64,000 nucleotides of DNA from Burkholderia sp. USMB20 (GTDB taxonomy: Bacteria; Pseudomonadota; Gammaproteobacteria; Burkholderiales; Burkholderiaceae), in assembly GCF_000949135.2 (NCBI RefSeq), contig NZ_JTAN02000019.1:248001-312000 (forward strand). Reading direction: 5' to 3'. The notes beneath the pieces were generated by a model, which saw nothing but the letters and a program-made list of their open reading frames with translations, did no database searches and was not told the DNA's origin. Each line of letters starts with the position of its first letter. Within the stretch, counting starts at the first letter, position 1. Below, in pieces: positions 28,043 through 36,898 of this stretch. A program made the position numbers and the translations under genes.

Positions 28043-29200
28043 ATGCAATCGACGATGATGCGGAGAAGGGTGCGCTTGCTGACGGCAAGCATCGCGGTCG
28101 CTGCGGTGTGCGACGTTCAGATCCCGGCTGCCCATGCGCAGAGCACTGTGACGTTGTATGGATTGCTATCCGAAGGGATCGGCTACGTCAGTAACGAAGG
28201 GGGCAAATCCAACATCAAGCTCATCCCCGGCACGCTGCAGAACAACCGGATCGGCTTGAAGGGCAGCGAGGACCTGGGCGATGGATGGAAGGCGATCTTT
28301 ACCCTCGAGAACGGCTTTGACGTGACCAACGGCAAGTTTCAACAGGGTGGTCGCATGTTCGGGCGCCAGGCGTTTGTCGGCCTGGCCAGCGCGAAGTGGG
28401 GCACGTTGACTGCCGGCCGTCAGTACGACGCCGTATTCGACTATCTGACCGGATTCGAGGCTGCTGTCGTCGCGGCGGGCCTGGGCGCGCACATTGGCGA
28501 CAACGACAACGTGTTCGGCAGCTACAGGCAGAACAATTCGATCAAGTATCAAACGCCCGTGATCGCGGGCCTGCGCGCCGAGGTGCTGTATGCGCTGAGC
28601 AACGCCGCCGGCCAATGGGCAGTGAACCGCACGATCAGTGCCGGTCTGTCGTACGAGCGTGGTGGTTGGCGGTTTGCCGCTGCATTTCTGAATATGGACC
28701 GGCCCGGTGTCGGCGGCAACGCGGGCGGGGCGGTTACCGACGACTACGCAGGCGCGCCGTTCGTCCTGTTCCATGCGAGTCCGTTGAATCCGAGCATCGG
28801 TGTGCGGCGACAGCGCGAATTCGGCGCGGGCGGTCAATATTCGGCGGGCACGTGGCGCGTGGCAGCCATGGCGACGGACGTGCGCTACGACTATCTCGAC
28901 GGAACCAGCCTGCGCCTCGACAACTTCGATGTCAACGGATCGTACTACCTCATGCCCGATCTGATGGTGTCGGCCGCATACATCTACACATCGGGGAAGT
29001 ACGGCGGAGGCTACGAGCGCGCGCCGCACTGGAACGCGGGTCAACTGAGCATCGACTATTTCCTGTCGAAGCGCACTGACCTCTATCTGTACGGCAATTA
29101 CCAGAAGGCGGCCGGCGCGACCGCCGACATCTATCTGTTCGCCCCATCCTCGAGCCAGAACCAAACGGCAATCGTCGCCGGCATCCGGCACAAATTCTGA
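28043..29200 (+). CDS. Gram-negative porin
   Basis: 385 residues from ATG 28043 with AGGAGA upstream. A signal peptide ends at AAHAQS near residue 33, followed by the standard VTLYGLLSEGIGYVSN first strand and the closing GIRHKF with terminal Phe required for outer-membrane assembly. It is a 16-strand trimeric porin of the OmpC/porin_4 type common in Burkholderia. Its place inside the operon suggests that it lets the aromatic substrate cross the outer membrane. Confidence 0.93.
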   Translation: MQSTMMRRRVRLLTASIAVAAVCDVQIPAAHAQSTVTLYGLLSEGIGYVSNEGGKSNIKLIPGTLQNNRIGLKGSEDLGDGWKAIFTLENGFDVTNGKFQQGGRMFGRQAFVGLASAKWGTLTAGRQYDAVFDYLTGFEAAVVAAGLGAHIGDNDNVFGSYRQNNSIKYQTPVIAGLRAEVLYALSNAAGQWAVNRTISAGLSYERGGWRFAAAFLNMDRPGVGGNAGGAVTDDYAGAPFVLFHASPLNPSIGVRRQREFGAGGQYSAGTWRVAAMATDVRYDYLDGTSLRLDNFDVNGSYYLMPDLMVSAAYIYTSGKYGGGYERAPHWNAGQLSIDYFLSKRTDLYLYGNYQKAAGATADIYLFAPSSSQNQTAIVAGIRHKF

Positions 29201-29235
29201 TTTCCTGAGCCTGCTTCTACCTGGAGGGATCTAGC

Positions 29236-30225
29236 ATGAAAGTTCCGATTACGGTCGCTTGTTGGGAATACGACCGGACCCGTGCCCTGTTCGACGGTCG
29301 CGTTACGATCGAAGGCTGCGACGCGAATTTGCTGAACCTGCCTGTCGAGGAGACCTTCTTCCGTGCGCTGAACGCGGCGGAATTCGACGTCACCGAACTC
29401 TCGTTCAGCAGCTATACGATGCTGCGCTCGCGCGGCGAGTGCCCCTATGTTGCAATCCCGGTGTTCCTGTCGCGCTCGTTCCGGCATTCCGGTATCTACA
29501 TCCGAACCGATCTCGGGATTGAGCGCCCGGAGGATCTTGCTGGCCGCCCGATCGGCACGCCCGAATATCAGTTGACCGCAGGTGTCTGGCAACGGGGGCT
29601 CTTGCAGGACCGATACGGTGTTGCACCGTCTGCCATCGAGTGGTGGACGGGCGGTGTCGAGGAACCCGGTCGTCGAGAGAAGGTGCCGTTCGCCGCGCCG
29701 ATGGGCACGCATGTCAAATGCATTCCGGATAACGAAACATTGACAGAATGGCTGCGAGACGGACGCATTCATGCATTGATCGCACCGCGTGAACCGCAGT
29801 GCTTCATCGATCGAGAGCCGAACATCGGTAGGCTGTTCCCGGACTTCGCGACCGTCGAACGGGACTATTTCGACGACACGAAGATTTTTCCGATCATGCA
29901 TGTGGTTTGCATCCGTGAGTCCATCGTGGCCGAGCATGCATGGTTGCCGTCGAGCGTATTCAAGGCGTTCGCGCAGGCGAAGCGTATCGCGGAAAGCGAA
30001 TTGCGGCAGCAGGCGGCTTTGAAGGTCATGCTGCCGTGGCTGGTCTCGGAATACGAGAGCACGGTCGCCCGTATGGGACACAACTGGTGGTCGTACGGCA
30101 TCCGTGGCAACGAGCGATCGCTCGATGCCTTCGTCCGCTATCACCACGAGCAGGGATTGTCCGGGAAATGCATGGCGATGGAGGATTTGTTCGCGGCCTC
30201 CACGCTCGATGCGGCCCGGATCTGA
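29236..30225 (+). CDS. 4,5-dihydroxyphthalate decarboxylase-like protein
   Basis: 329 residues, cytosolic (no signal peptide), start ATG 29236 after GGAGG. It opens with ITVACWEYDRTRALFDGRVTIEGCD and contains FDVTELSFSSY and GRPIGTPEYQLTAGVWQRG, which I recognise from the Pht5 (4,5-dihydroxyphthalate decarboxylase) family. The fold is that of periplasmic binding proteins. Here it may decarboxylate a dihydroxylated aromatic acid before ring opening. No phthalate dioxygenase is present in the window, so the real substrate is open. Confidence 0.8.
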   Translation: MKVPITVACWEYDRTRALFDGRVTIEGCDANLLNLPVEETFFRALNAAEFDVTELSFSSYTMLRSRGECPYVAIPVFLSRSFRHSGIYIRTDLGIERPEDLAGRPIGTPEYQLTAGVWQRGLLQDRYGVAPSAIEWWTGGVEEPGRREKVPFAAPMGTHVKCIPDNETLTEWLRDGRIHALIAPREPQCFIDREPNIGRLFPDFATVERDYFDDTKIFPIMHVVCIRESIVAEHAWLPSSVFKAFAQAKRIAESELRQQAALKVMLPWLVSEYESTVARMGHNWWSYGIRGNERSLDAFVRYHHEQGLSGKCMAMEDLFAASTLDAARI

Positions 30226-30250
30226 CATGGATATGAAAGGAGGAGACATC

Positions 30251-31597
30251 ATGGAGACGGAAAAGATCGACGTCGGCGCCTTGATCGACGCTTGGGGTAT
30301 CACGGCATGGCAGATCGGGATCGTCGCTATCTGCATGATCGTGACGCTGCTCGACGGCTTCGACCAGTTTTCGCTCGGATTCGTCGCGCCCGCCATCAAG
30401 AACGAGTGGCAACTGAGCCCGCAACAGTTGTCCTACCTGTTCACCGCCAGCTTGTTGGCCAGCGTTGCCGGCGTGCTCGGCGGTCCGTTGGCCGACCGCG
30501 TCGGCCGACGCTGGCTCGTCATCGGTTCAACGGCCTCGTTCGGGCTTTTCACGTTGCTGAGTTGCACGGCGACGAACGCGGAGCAGTTCTTTGCGTGGCG
30601 GATGCTGACGGGTCTCGGGCTGGGCGCGGCGGTACCGAACGCGATTGCGCTCTGTGCGGAAATTTCGCCCAAGCGCGTGCGCTCCACGGTGGTCGTATTG
30701 CTGATTTGCGCGGTGCCCTTCGGAGCTGCGCTCGCTGGTTTCGTATCTTCGCAGCTGCAAAGCCACTACGGGTGGCGGTCGCTATATGTCGTCGGCGGCG
30801 TCTTGCCACTGCTGGCCGCATTGCTTCTGACCGGCGTATTGCCCGAATCGATTCGCATGCTTGCGTTGCGAGGCACGTCCGGCGCGCAACTTCGCATTCG
30901 GGCAACGCTGCGGAACATCAACCCGCACTGGAATCCGCCCGACACGGTCAGTTTTTACGTACCCGAGGAAGGGCTGAGCCGAAACCCTGTCGCGAGCCTG
31001 TTCGAACCGGGACGCGCCTCCGGGACGGTGGCGCTCTGGCTCGTGATGGCGATGAATCTGCTGGAGATTACGTTCCTGGGCGTGTGGCTACCCTCGCTGA
31101 TTCTGCGTGCCGGGCTCGACGGTGCGGTGCCGAGCCATGTGACGTCCGTGATGCTGATTGGCGCGACGATCGGCTCCGTGCTGGTCGGGCGCATCGTTGA
31201 CAGGTTCGGCACGTTTTCGATTCTGGTTCCTGTACATCTTGCCGGTGCGGTAGCGGTGGCGTCGATGGGCGTCGCGATGGGAAACATCGAAGCGATGTAC
31301 TGCGCTGCATTCATGATCGGCCTGTTCGTCAACGGTGGGCAAGGCGGCGCCGACGGCATGCTCACTGCGTTCTATCCGACATCGATGCGCTCGACCGGCA
31401 TCAGCTGGGCGCTGGGCGCCGGGCGTCTCGCATCGATAGGCGGTCCGCTGCTTGGTGGATTGATGCTGTCCGCGGGGCTGTCCACGCAGGCGATCTTCAT
31501 GCTCGCGGGTGTGCCGGTCATCGTTTCGGCGCTGACGATCCAGGCGATGTGGCGACGCGCATCCCGTCAGTTGGAGGCAAAACCGGCAGGGCAATGA
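30251..31597 (+). CDS. MFS transporter, aromatic acid:H+ symporter type
   Basis: 448 residues from ATG 30251, after AAGGAGG. Twelve membrane segments. The first membrane segment carries LLDGFDQFSLGFVAPAI, the D-G-x-D pattern of the AAHS subfamily (PcaK, BenK), and loop 2-3 has GPLADRVGRRWLV. Such carriers import hydroxybenzoates or related acids with protons. It follows the decarboxylase by 25 bases in the same operon. Confidence 0.9.
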   Translation: METEKIDVGALIDAWGITAWQIGIVAICMIVTLLDGFDQFSLGFVAPAIKNEWQLSPQQLSYLFTASLLASVAGVLGGPLADRVGRRWLVIGSTASFGLFTLLSCTATNAEQFFAWRMLTGLGLGAAVPNAIALCAEISPKRVRSTVVVLLICAVPFGAALAGFVSSQLQSHYGWRSLYVVGGVLPLLAALLLTGVLPESIRMLALRGTSGAQLRIRATLRNINPHWNPPDTVSFYVPEEGLSRNPVASLFEPGRASGTVALWLVMAMNLLEITFLGVWLPSLILRAGLDGAVPSHVTSVMLIGATIGSVLVGRIVDRFGTFSILVPVHLAGAVAVASMGVAMGNIEAMYCAAFMIGLFVNGGQGGADGMLTAFYPTSMRSTGISWALGAGRLASIGGPLLGGLMLSAGLSTQAIFMLAGVPVIVSALTIQAMWRRASRQLEAKPAGQ

Positions 31598-31649
31598 AAT
31601 GGCGCTTCGGCGCGGCCTTGAAAGAACATTGGTGAGAATGGAGTGAGCT

Positions 31650-32900
31650 ATGTACGATGAAGCAGAGGACGTTATTGTTATTGGCGGCGGGATTGGCGGC
31701 TTGACACTTGCGCTCGCACTGCACGAGAAGGGCGTGCGTTGCCGGGTATTCGAAGCAGTGCCTCAACTCAAGCCGCTCGGCGTTGGCCTGAACCTGTTGC
31801 CGCATGCCATGCGTGAACTGGACAAGCTGGGACTGATGGACGAGCTATGCAACAAGGGAATCGAGACGCGCGAATACAGCTTCTACACCCAGCATGGACA
31901 ACTGGTCGACCACGAGCTGCGCGGACGCTTCGCTGGCCTGGACTGGCCGCAAGTATCGATCCATCGCGGTGACCTGCACATGACGCTGTACGACGCAGCA
32001 TGCAAGCGTCTCGGGGACGATGCAATCGTGCTCGGTCAACGATTCGTCGGGTTCGATCAGGACGATCGCGGCGTGACTGCGTACTTCGAGGACGCGATGG
32101 ACGATGGACGTGTTTCGTCAGCACGAGGTAAGGTGCTCGTCGCGTGCGATGGCGTACATTCGGTCGTCCGGCGGATATTCCATCCCAGGGAGGCGCGGCC
32201 GCGCTACCAGGGTTCGACGCAGTATCGCGGCGTCACGCGCTGGAAGCCGTTCCAGTCAGGCGCGAGCATGTGCTACATCGGCACGTTCCGCACCGGCAAG
32301 CTGATTACCTATCCGATTCGCGACAACATCGACGGTGAAGGCCGTCAGCTCATGAACTGGGTGATCGAGTATGCGCGTCCGGAAGAGCATCAGCGCGACT
32401 GGAACCGCGAAGGCAAGCTCGAGGATTTCATTCACCTCTTCGAGCATTGCAGGTTCGACTGGCTCGATGTGCCTGCCATGCTGCGTGCAGCAGACGCGAT
32501 CTACGAGTATCCGATGGTCGACCAGGACCCTCTTTCGTTCTGGACGCAAGGGCGCGTCACGCTTCTGGGCGATGCCGCGCATCCGATGATGCCGCGCGGA
32601 TCGAATGGTGCCGCGCAGGCAATCATCGACGCAACAACGCTTGCAGAACTGCTTGGAGAAAGCGATAACTGGCCCGCTGCATTGCAGATTTATGAAGCGC
32701 GCCGACTGCAGGCGACGTCCGACATCGTGCTGGCCAATCGCGAGATCGCACCCGATGCGATTTTGCTGGTGGTCGACGAGCGCACGGGAGGACGTCCTTT
32801 CAACAACATCGACGATGTCATTTCACGCGACGAACTGAAGCAGTGGCAACTGAGGTACAAGCAGGTCGCCGGTTTCAGTGCGGACACACTTGCTCGTTGA
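31650..32900 (+). CDS. FAD-dependent aromatic monooxygenase
   Basis: 416 residues, class A flavoprotein hydroxylase. The GGGIGGLTLALAL ADP-binding fold is at residues 12-24. The central ACDGVHSVVRR motif and the GDAAHPMMPRGSNGAAQAIID FAD ribityl site follow. This type hydroxylates phenolic rings, for example 3-hydroxybenzoate to gentisate. It is the last gene of the operon. A logical role is to form the para- or ortho-dihydroxylated ring that the dioxygenase opens. Confidence 0.88.
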   Translation: MYDEAEDVIVIGGGIGGLTLALALHEKGVRCRVFEAVPQLKPLGVGLNLLPHAMRELDKLGLMDELCNKGIETREYSFYTQHGQLVDHELRGRFAGLDWPQVSIHRGDLHMTLYDAACKRLGDDAIVLGQRFVGFDQDDRGVTAYFEDAMDDGRVSSARGKVLVACDGVHSVVRRIFHPREARPRYQGSTQYRGVTRWKPFQSGASMCYIGTFRTGKLITYPIRDNIDGEGRQLMNWVIEYARPEEHQRDWNREGKLEDFIHLFEHCRFDWLDVPAMLRAADAIYEYPMVDQDPLSFWTQGRVTLLGDAAHPMMPRGSNGAAQAIIDATTLAELLGESDNWPAALQIYEARRLQATSDIVLANREIAPDAILLVVDERTGGRPFNNIDDVISRDELKQWQLRYKQVAGFSADTLAR

Positions 32901-33339
32901 GGAAGTCGGAAGTAACCGCGGTCAGGGAACCGGCCGCGGTCGCCTCTCATGTCGATGAAGGTTGAGACGGAGACGGGAGCCGCCGATTCGCATACGCAAA
33001 ACGATGGCGCGAATACTCGTCGACCCAGCGCTCGAAGTCGTGCCGCGGCCGGTTTCGGGGACGGCATGAGCCACAACATCGTCGAAGCCTCGGTGCAGGC
33101 TGTTATCGGCATGGCGAAGCGTCTGCTGCAGCAACGCCGCGTTCAGGCTTGACGGTGCCGGGCGCCAGGCGCGCGCTCATCGCTGCGGTCATCGGTGCGT
33201 CAGCTCGACGCGTAACGGAGCGCCGAATCCGGCGCTCCAACGCGCATGCCGATACTGCCCGTCGCTCGGCGAAGCGGTGTCGACGACGCACTGGACGGCC
33301 GCAATTGCCGCGCAATCTCCCGGCCGGACCGACATCGAT
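32901..33339. other. Intergenic stretch with no supported gene
   Basis: About 440 bases between the monooxygenase and the convergent caspase-FGE gene. A 67-codon frame at 32949-33152 lacks a ribosome site and has mixed codon use. Part of it (HNIVEASVQAVIGMAKRLL) looks protein-like, so a decayed gene end is possible. Nothing else is supportable. Confidence 0.4.
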
Positions 33340-35301
33340 CTACTTCAAGTCCCGCGCCACACGAAACCCGTTTGCCGAATAACGTACGCTGCTGTCGTAC
33401 TTGAAGCGTGTCGAAACGGGCATGTAGCCTGCACCATCCCGCCACGAGCCGCCGCGGATGACGCGGACCTGGCAATTCGGCTCGTCCCATGAGCGGCCGT
33501 CGGCAGGCGCATTCCTGTACGAGTTGTGCCAGCAATCGCTGACCCATTCCCATACGCTGCCGCCCATGTCGTAGAAGCCGAGCGGATTGGCCGCGAACGA
33601 GCCGACGTTGTCCGGTGCGTCGGCATGCCAAGGCTGACCGCAGTCCTTGCAGTTGGCGTTGCCCGGGCGCATCTCGTTGCCCCACCAGTAGCGCGTCGCG
33701 GTGCCGCCCCGGGCCGCGAATTCCCATTCGGCCTCGGTCGGCAGCCGGTAAGACTTGCCGCTGATTTTCGACAGCCACTTGACGTACAGTTGCGCATCGT
33801 CCCAGCTCAGGTCGCGCACCGGCGCGTTCGCCGCCGTGTTGCTGTCGTTGGGCAGGCGCGGGCAGGCGCCCGCGTCGCGGCATGCGTTCCACTGCGCAAC
33901 GGTCACGCCGTACTTCGCCAGCGCAAAGGCGTGATCGAGCGTCACGCGATGCGCAGGCTTTTCCGACGGATCGCCCGAATTGCTGCCCATCGTGAAAGCC
34001 CCCGGACTGACCGCCAGCATGGCGGGGCAGGCAGGGCAATCGTGGATTTCATTGGCGGCCGTCGCGCCGCCTTTCTGCGGCGGTGCCGACGGTGCCGACG
34101 GGGCAGCGGGCGGCGGCGCTTTCGGCGTCGAGCCGGACGTGTGCGCGGGCTGCGCCGGCGCAGGTGCCGGAGCCGGAGCCGAAACGGCGGCGGGGGCCGG
34201 CGCGGCGCTCGCCGTCTGCGCGGGCGCGGACGCCGCGGGCACCTTGGGCGCGGCCGCGCGCAGTCGTGCGAGACGAGCCTGCGCCAACTGCGCGAAGCGG
34301 CCGTTCGGGTAGGTCTTCAGATAGGCTTCGTAGTCGCCCGCCTCCTTGCTGTCCTTGATCGACTCCCAGAACGTGATTTCGTACTGTTCGGCGCTGTCTT
34401 TCGGCATCACGCCGCGGCTATCGAGCGCCACGACGCCGACGTCGGCCAGCAGGTCGGATCGTTGCGCCGTGCCGCCGCCGGCATGCGCCCCGGCGGCTCC
34501 TGCGCGACGCGCCCCGGTGAACGCCAACGTCGCGGCCGCACCGGACAGGGAAGACGCGATCCACGGCGTCTGCCGATGCCCGGTCGCGCGTTCGACCATC
34601 GCGCCGGCACGGTCGAAGACCTGTGCGATACCGAGCCCCGGCACCGCGAGCGACTGCAGCAGCGCTGCCGTGTAGACACCATGCGCCGTACCGTCGGCGG
34701 CTCCTGCGCCGGGCGCTGCCGCGTATGCGACGAGCGTATGCGGCGGCGGCTTGCGGGCCGCCACCTGTCCGGCACCGGGGGGCGCGATCAGACAGGAATC
34801 CAGAATGATCAGATCAATCCGGTCGCCGCGCGGCCGCGACGTCGCATCGAACACGGTTTGCAGGTCGATACCCGTTCGCGACAGGCTGGCCGGCGCGCCG
34901 ACGTCGGTATCGACCGGCGCAAGCCACGTCGTTCCGCCGACGCTGGCGCCGTGGCCCGCAAAATAGACCAGCCCGGTGCCGCTGGCCGCGCTGCGGCGTT
35001 CGAACGCGGCAAGCCCGTCGAGCATTTGCTGCCGGGTGGCGTTGCGCAACGTGATGACGTCGAAGCCGAGCGCGCGCAGCGCGGCGCTCATTGCATCGGC
35101 GTCATGGACGGGATTGGCGAGCGGATGATCGCGATAGGCGCCGTTGCCGATCACGAGCGCGACGCGCTGCGGTTCGACTGACGGGGCGCGCGCGGACGCT
35201 GACGGCGGTGCGGGAAAAGCATGCATGTCCTCGCCGGAGCACGTGCTCGATGCCACCGAGATCGACGCAAACAGGCATGCGGGCAGGAGTATTCGCCACA
35301 T
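33340..35301 (-). CDS. caspase-like (C14) protein fused to a formylglycine-generating-enzyme domain
   Basis: 653 residues from ATG 35301. An N-terminal secretion signal (about 1-20) is followed by a caspase fold (about 45-270) with the catalytic dyad His117 (YFAGHG) and Cys170 (LDSC). A helical stretch near 350-395 and a long Pro/Ala linker (about 395-440) come next. A SUMF1/FGE-sulfatase domain fills about 455-653, with GSNSGDPSEKPAHRV, RLPTEAEWEFAARGG and VIRGGSWRDGA. Such fusions are seen in Proteobacteria but poorly characterised. It lies beside a kinase/FHA/exporter cluster; in type VI secretion the FGE-domain protein TagR controls kinase PpkA, a suggestive parallel only. Confidence 0.85.
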   Translation of the reverse strand: MWRILLPACLFASISVASSTCSGEDMHAFPAPPSASARAPSVEPQRVALVIGNGAYRDHPLANPVHDADAMSAALRALGFDVITLRNATRQQMLDGLAAFERRSAASGTGLVYFAGHGASVGGTTWLAPVDTDVGAPASLSRTGIDLQTVFDATSRPRGDRIDLIILDSCLIAPPGAGQVAARKPPPHTLVAYAAAPGAGAADGTAHGVYTAALLQSLAVPGLGIAQVFDRAGAMVERATGHRQTPWIASSLSGAAATLAFTGARRAGAAGAHAGGGTAQRSDLLADVGVVALDSRGVMPKDSAEQYEITFWESIKDSKEAGDYEAYLKTYPNGRFAQLAQARLARLRAAAPKVPAASAPAQTASAAPAPAAVSAPAPAPAPAQPAHTSGSTPKAPPPAAPSAPSAPPQKGGATAANEIHDCPACPAMLAVSPGAFTMGSNSGDPSEKPAHRVTLDHAFALAKYGVTVAQWNACRDAGACPRLPNDSNTAANAPVRDLSWDDAQLYVKWLSKISGKSYRLPTEAEWEFAARGGTATRYWWGNEMRPGNANCKDCGQPWHADAPDNVGSFAANPLGFYDMGGSVWEWVSDCWHNSYRNAPADGRSWDEPNCQVRVIRGGSWRDGAGYMPVSTRFKYDSSVRYSANGFRVARDLK

Positions 35302-35626
35302 GTTGAGCCCCCCAGGGTGCGCCGTCGGACCCGATGCCGAAGGCGGAGCGCAGCCATTGCCGGGTGTTCGGTCGCGGCGAGCGCAATGCCGGCTTGCGGC
35401 AGGCACGGGCGCGGCCGGGACACATTCAAGATAGCACGTGCGCCTGGCGGCGATCACCGGATCCACCCGCGGGTCTCGCAAAAAACAGACATACGCATCC
35501 GCGCATCGCGGCCGGCCCGTTACCCTGGAACATCGTTATGTGTCTTCCTGTCGATTACGTCCTAAGCTGTTAGACACGCTCCACTGTCCGACGCCGCGCG
35601 CCGCCATCCACGCGAGGAGCAACACG
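35302..35626. other. Divergent intergenic region
   Basis: About 325 bases between the leftward caspase-FGE gene and the rightward DUF4399 genes. It must hold both promoters. I see no sigma-54 match. An A/T-richer stretch near 35530-35580 is the likely promoter area for the DUF4399 pair. Confidence 0.4.
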
Positions 35627-36055
35627 ATGCGAAGAAGGGCTACCTTGTTGGCTTTGGCCGCCACCGTCCTGGCGCCGAGGATCGCGTTCGCCGCCGGGCG
35701 TACGCCTTCGCCGCCCGGCGCCGAGGCCTACATCATCTGGCCGTCCGACGGTGCAACGATCACGGGCGGCAAGTTCTGGGTGCGCATGGGCCTGCGCAAC
35801 ATGGGCATCTGCCCGAAAGGCATCGAGCGGCCCAACGTGGGCCACCATCATCTGCTCATCGACACCGATCTCCCGCCGCTGGACCAGCCGATACCGTCGG
35901 ACCGGAATCACCTCCATTACGGTGCCGGTCAAACCGAGGCGCGCATCGAGCTGCCACCCGGCAAGCACACGCTGCAGCTGCTGATGGGCGACCACGACCA
36001 CGTGCCGCACGATCCGCCGGTGTACTCGAAGAAGATCACGATCACGGTCAAGTAG
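35627..36055 (+). CDS. DUF4399 periplasmic protein
   Basis: 142 residues from ATG 35627 after GAGGAG. A signal peptide of about 22 residues ends at AFAAG. The mature part is a single DUF4399 domain with VGHHHLLIDTDLPPLD, IPSDRNHLHYGAGQTEA, PGKHTLQLLMGDHDHVPHDPPVYS and ITITVK. The His-rich conserved motifs suggest metal binding. Function unknown. A paralogue follows 42 bases later. Confidence 0.85.
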   Translation: MRRRATLLALAATVLAPRIAFAAGRTPSPPGAEAYIIWPSDGATITGGKFWVRMGLRNMGICPKGIERPNVGHHHLLIDTDLPPLDQPIPSDRNHLHYGAGQTEARIELPPGKHTLQLLMGDHDHVPHDPPVYSKKITITVK

Positions 36056-36097
36056 CGCGCCATGCCGCGCCTGCCGCACGAACCGGGAATTGCCGCC

Positions 36098-36523
36098 ATG
36101 AACAAGCTCATCCTCTTCGCCGTTGCCGTGACGTTGCTATGGACGGGGGCGGCGACCGCAGAGACCAGCACGCATCCCCCGAAGGCCGTCGTCTACATCG
36201 GCTGGCCCAACGATGGCCAGGTGATGCCGGCCGGACGTCCGTTCCGGGTGTGGTTCGGCTTGCGCGACATGGGTGTCGCGCCGTCGCATGTGCAGTTTCC
36301 GAACACGGGCCACCATCACCTGCTGGTCGATACGGACCTGCCGCCGATGGACCAGCCGATTCCGTCCGACCGCAATCACCTGCATTTCGGCGCGGGCGAG
36401 ACCGAGACCACGCTGGAGCTTCCGCCGGGCAAGCACACGCTGCAGCTCTTGATGGGCGACGCCAACCACGTGCCGCACAATCCCCCCGTCTACTCGAAGA
36501 AAATCACGATCTACGTGAAGTGA
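36098..36523 (+). CDS. DUF4399 periplasmic protein, paralogue
   Basis: 141 residues from ATG 36098 (signal MNKLILFAVAVTLLWTGAATA); an ATG at 36062 is possible but would spoil the signal peptide. It shares most conserved residues with the preceding protein (GHHHLLVDTDLPPMDQPIPSDRNHLHFGAGETET and so on), so the two arose by tandem duplication. The pair precedes the exporter operon by 375 bases and may or may not belong to it. Confidence 0.85.
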   Translation: MNKLILFAVAVTLLWTGAATAETSTHPPKAVVYIGWPNDGQVMPAGRPFRVWFGLRDMGVAPSHVQFPNTGHHHLLVDTDLPPMDQPIPSDRNHLHFGAGETETTLELPPGKHTLQLLMGDANHVPHNPPVYSKKITIYVK

Positions 36524-36898
36524 CGTCGCGCACGCCGATCGGCGATCGCGTGACGTACGCGTGCTCGCGCTCACGCGCTCACGCGAGCAGGCGAGCGCCG
36601 GACGGCGACGCGGCCGCCGGTCGCGCCAAGTGTCGGCGCACACCCGACATCCCGAGCCTGAACTGTCTGCGACGCCCCATCACGCACCGTTGATCCGGGT
36701 GCCGCGCACACGTCGCCCGCACGCCCGTCTTCGTGGCCCGGACCCGCGCCGGCAAGCCTGCCGGCACGATTGCCGCCGACCCCGCGAGCGGCTGGCACGC
36801 CCCATGCGAGATGAGACGCGAGCGTGCCACGCTGCAGCATCGACACCAACACATCCCCGATCCCGCATCGTCGCCGCGTTCCGCCCAAGGAGTCGATC
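36524..36898 (+). other. Long leader region before the exporter operon
   Basis: 375 bases with no gene. It holds a sigma-54 promoter match at 36793-36808 and, before it, C/G-rich sequence with short repeats (for example gctcacgcgctcacgcgagca). Upstream activator sites for the sigma-54 enhancer protein would be expected here, but I cannot name one. Confidence 0.5.
36793..36808 (+). promoter_or_regulatory. Sigma-54 (-24/-12) promoter of the exporter operon
   Basis: TGGCACG-CCCC-ATGCG matches TGGCACG-N4-TTGCA with the invariant GG and GC separated by exactly ten bases. Transcription would start near 36818, giving an untranslated leader of about 80 bases before GTG 36899. The core 15 bases are the same as in the promoter of peptide gene 59946-60206. 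Confidence 0.75.

Noticed and set aside
32949-33152. Small frame with a segment like the C-terminal helix of LeuA-type synthases
   Set aside because: No ribosome site and no homologous sequence before it; similarity is too short to trust.
36824-36840. Second TGGCAC-like element near 36830 on the minus strand
   Set aside because: The GG is not followed by GC at ten bases, so it does not fit a -24/-12 promoter.
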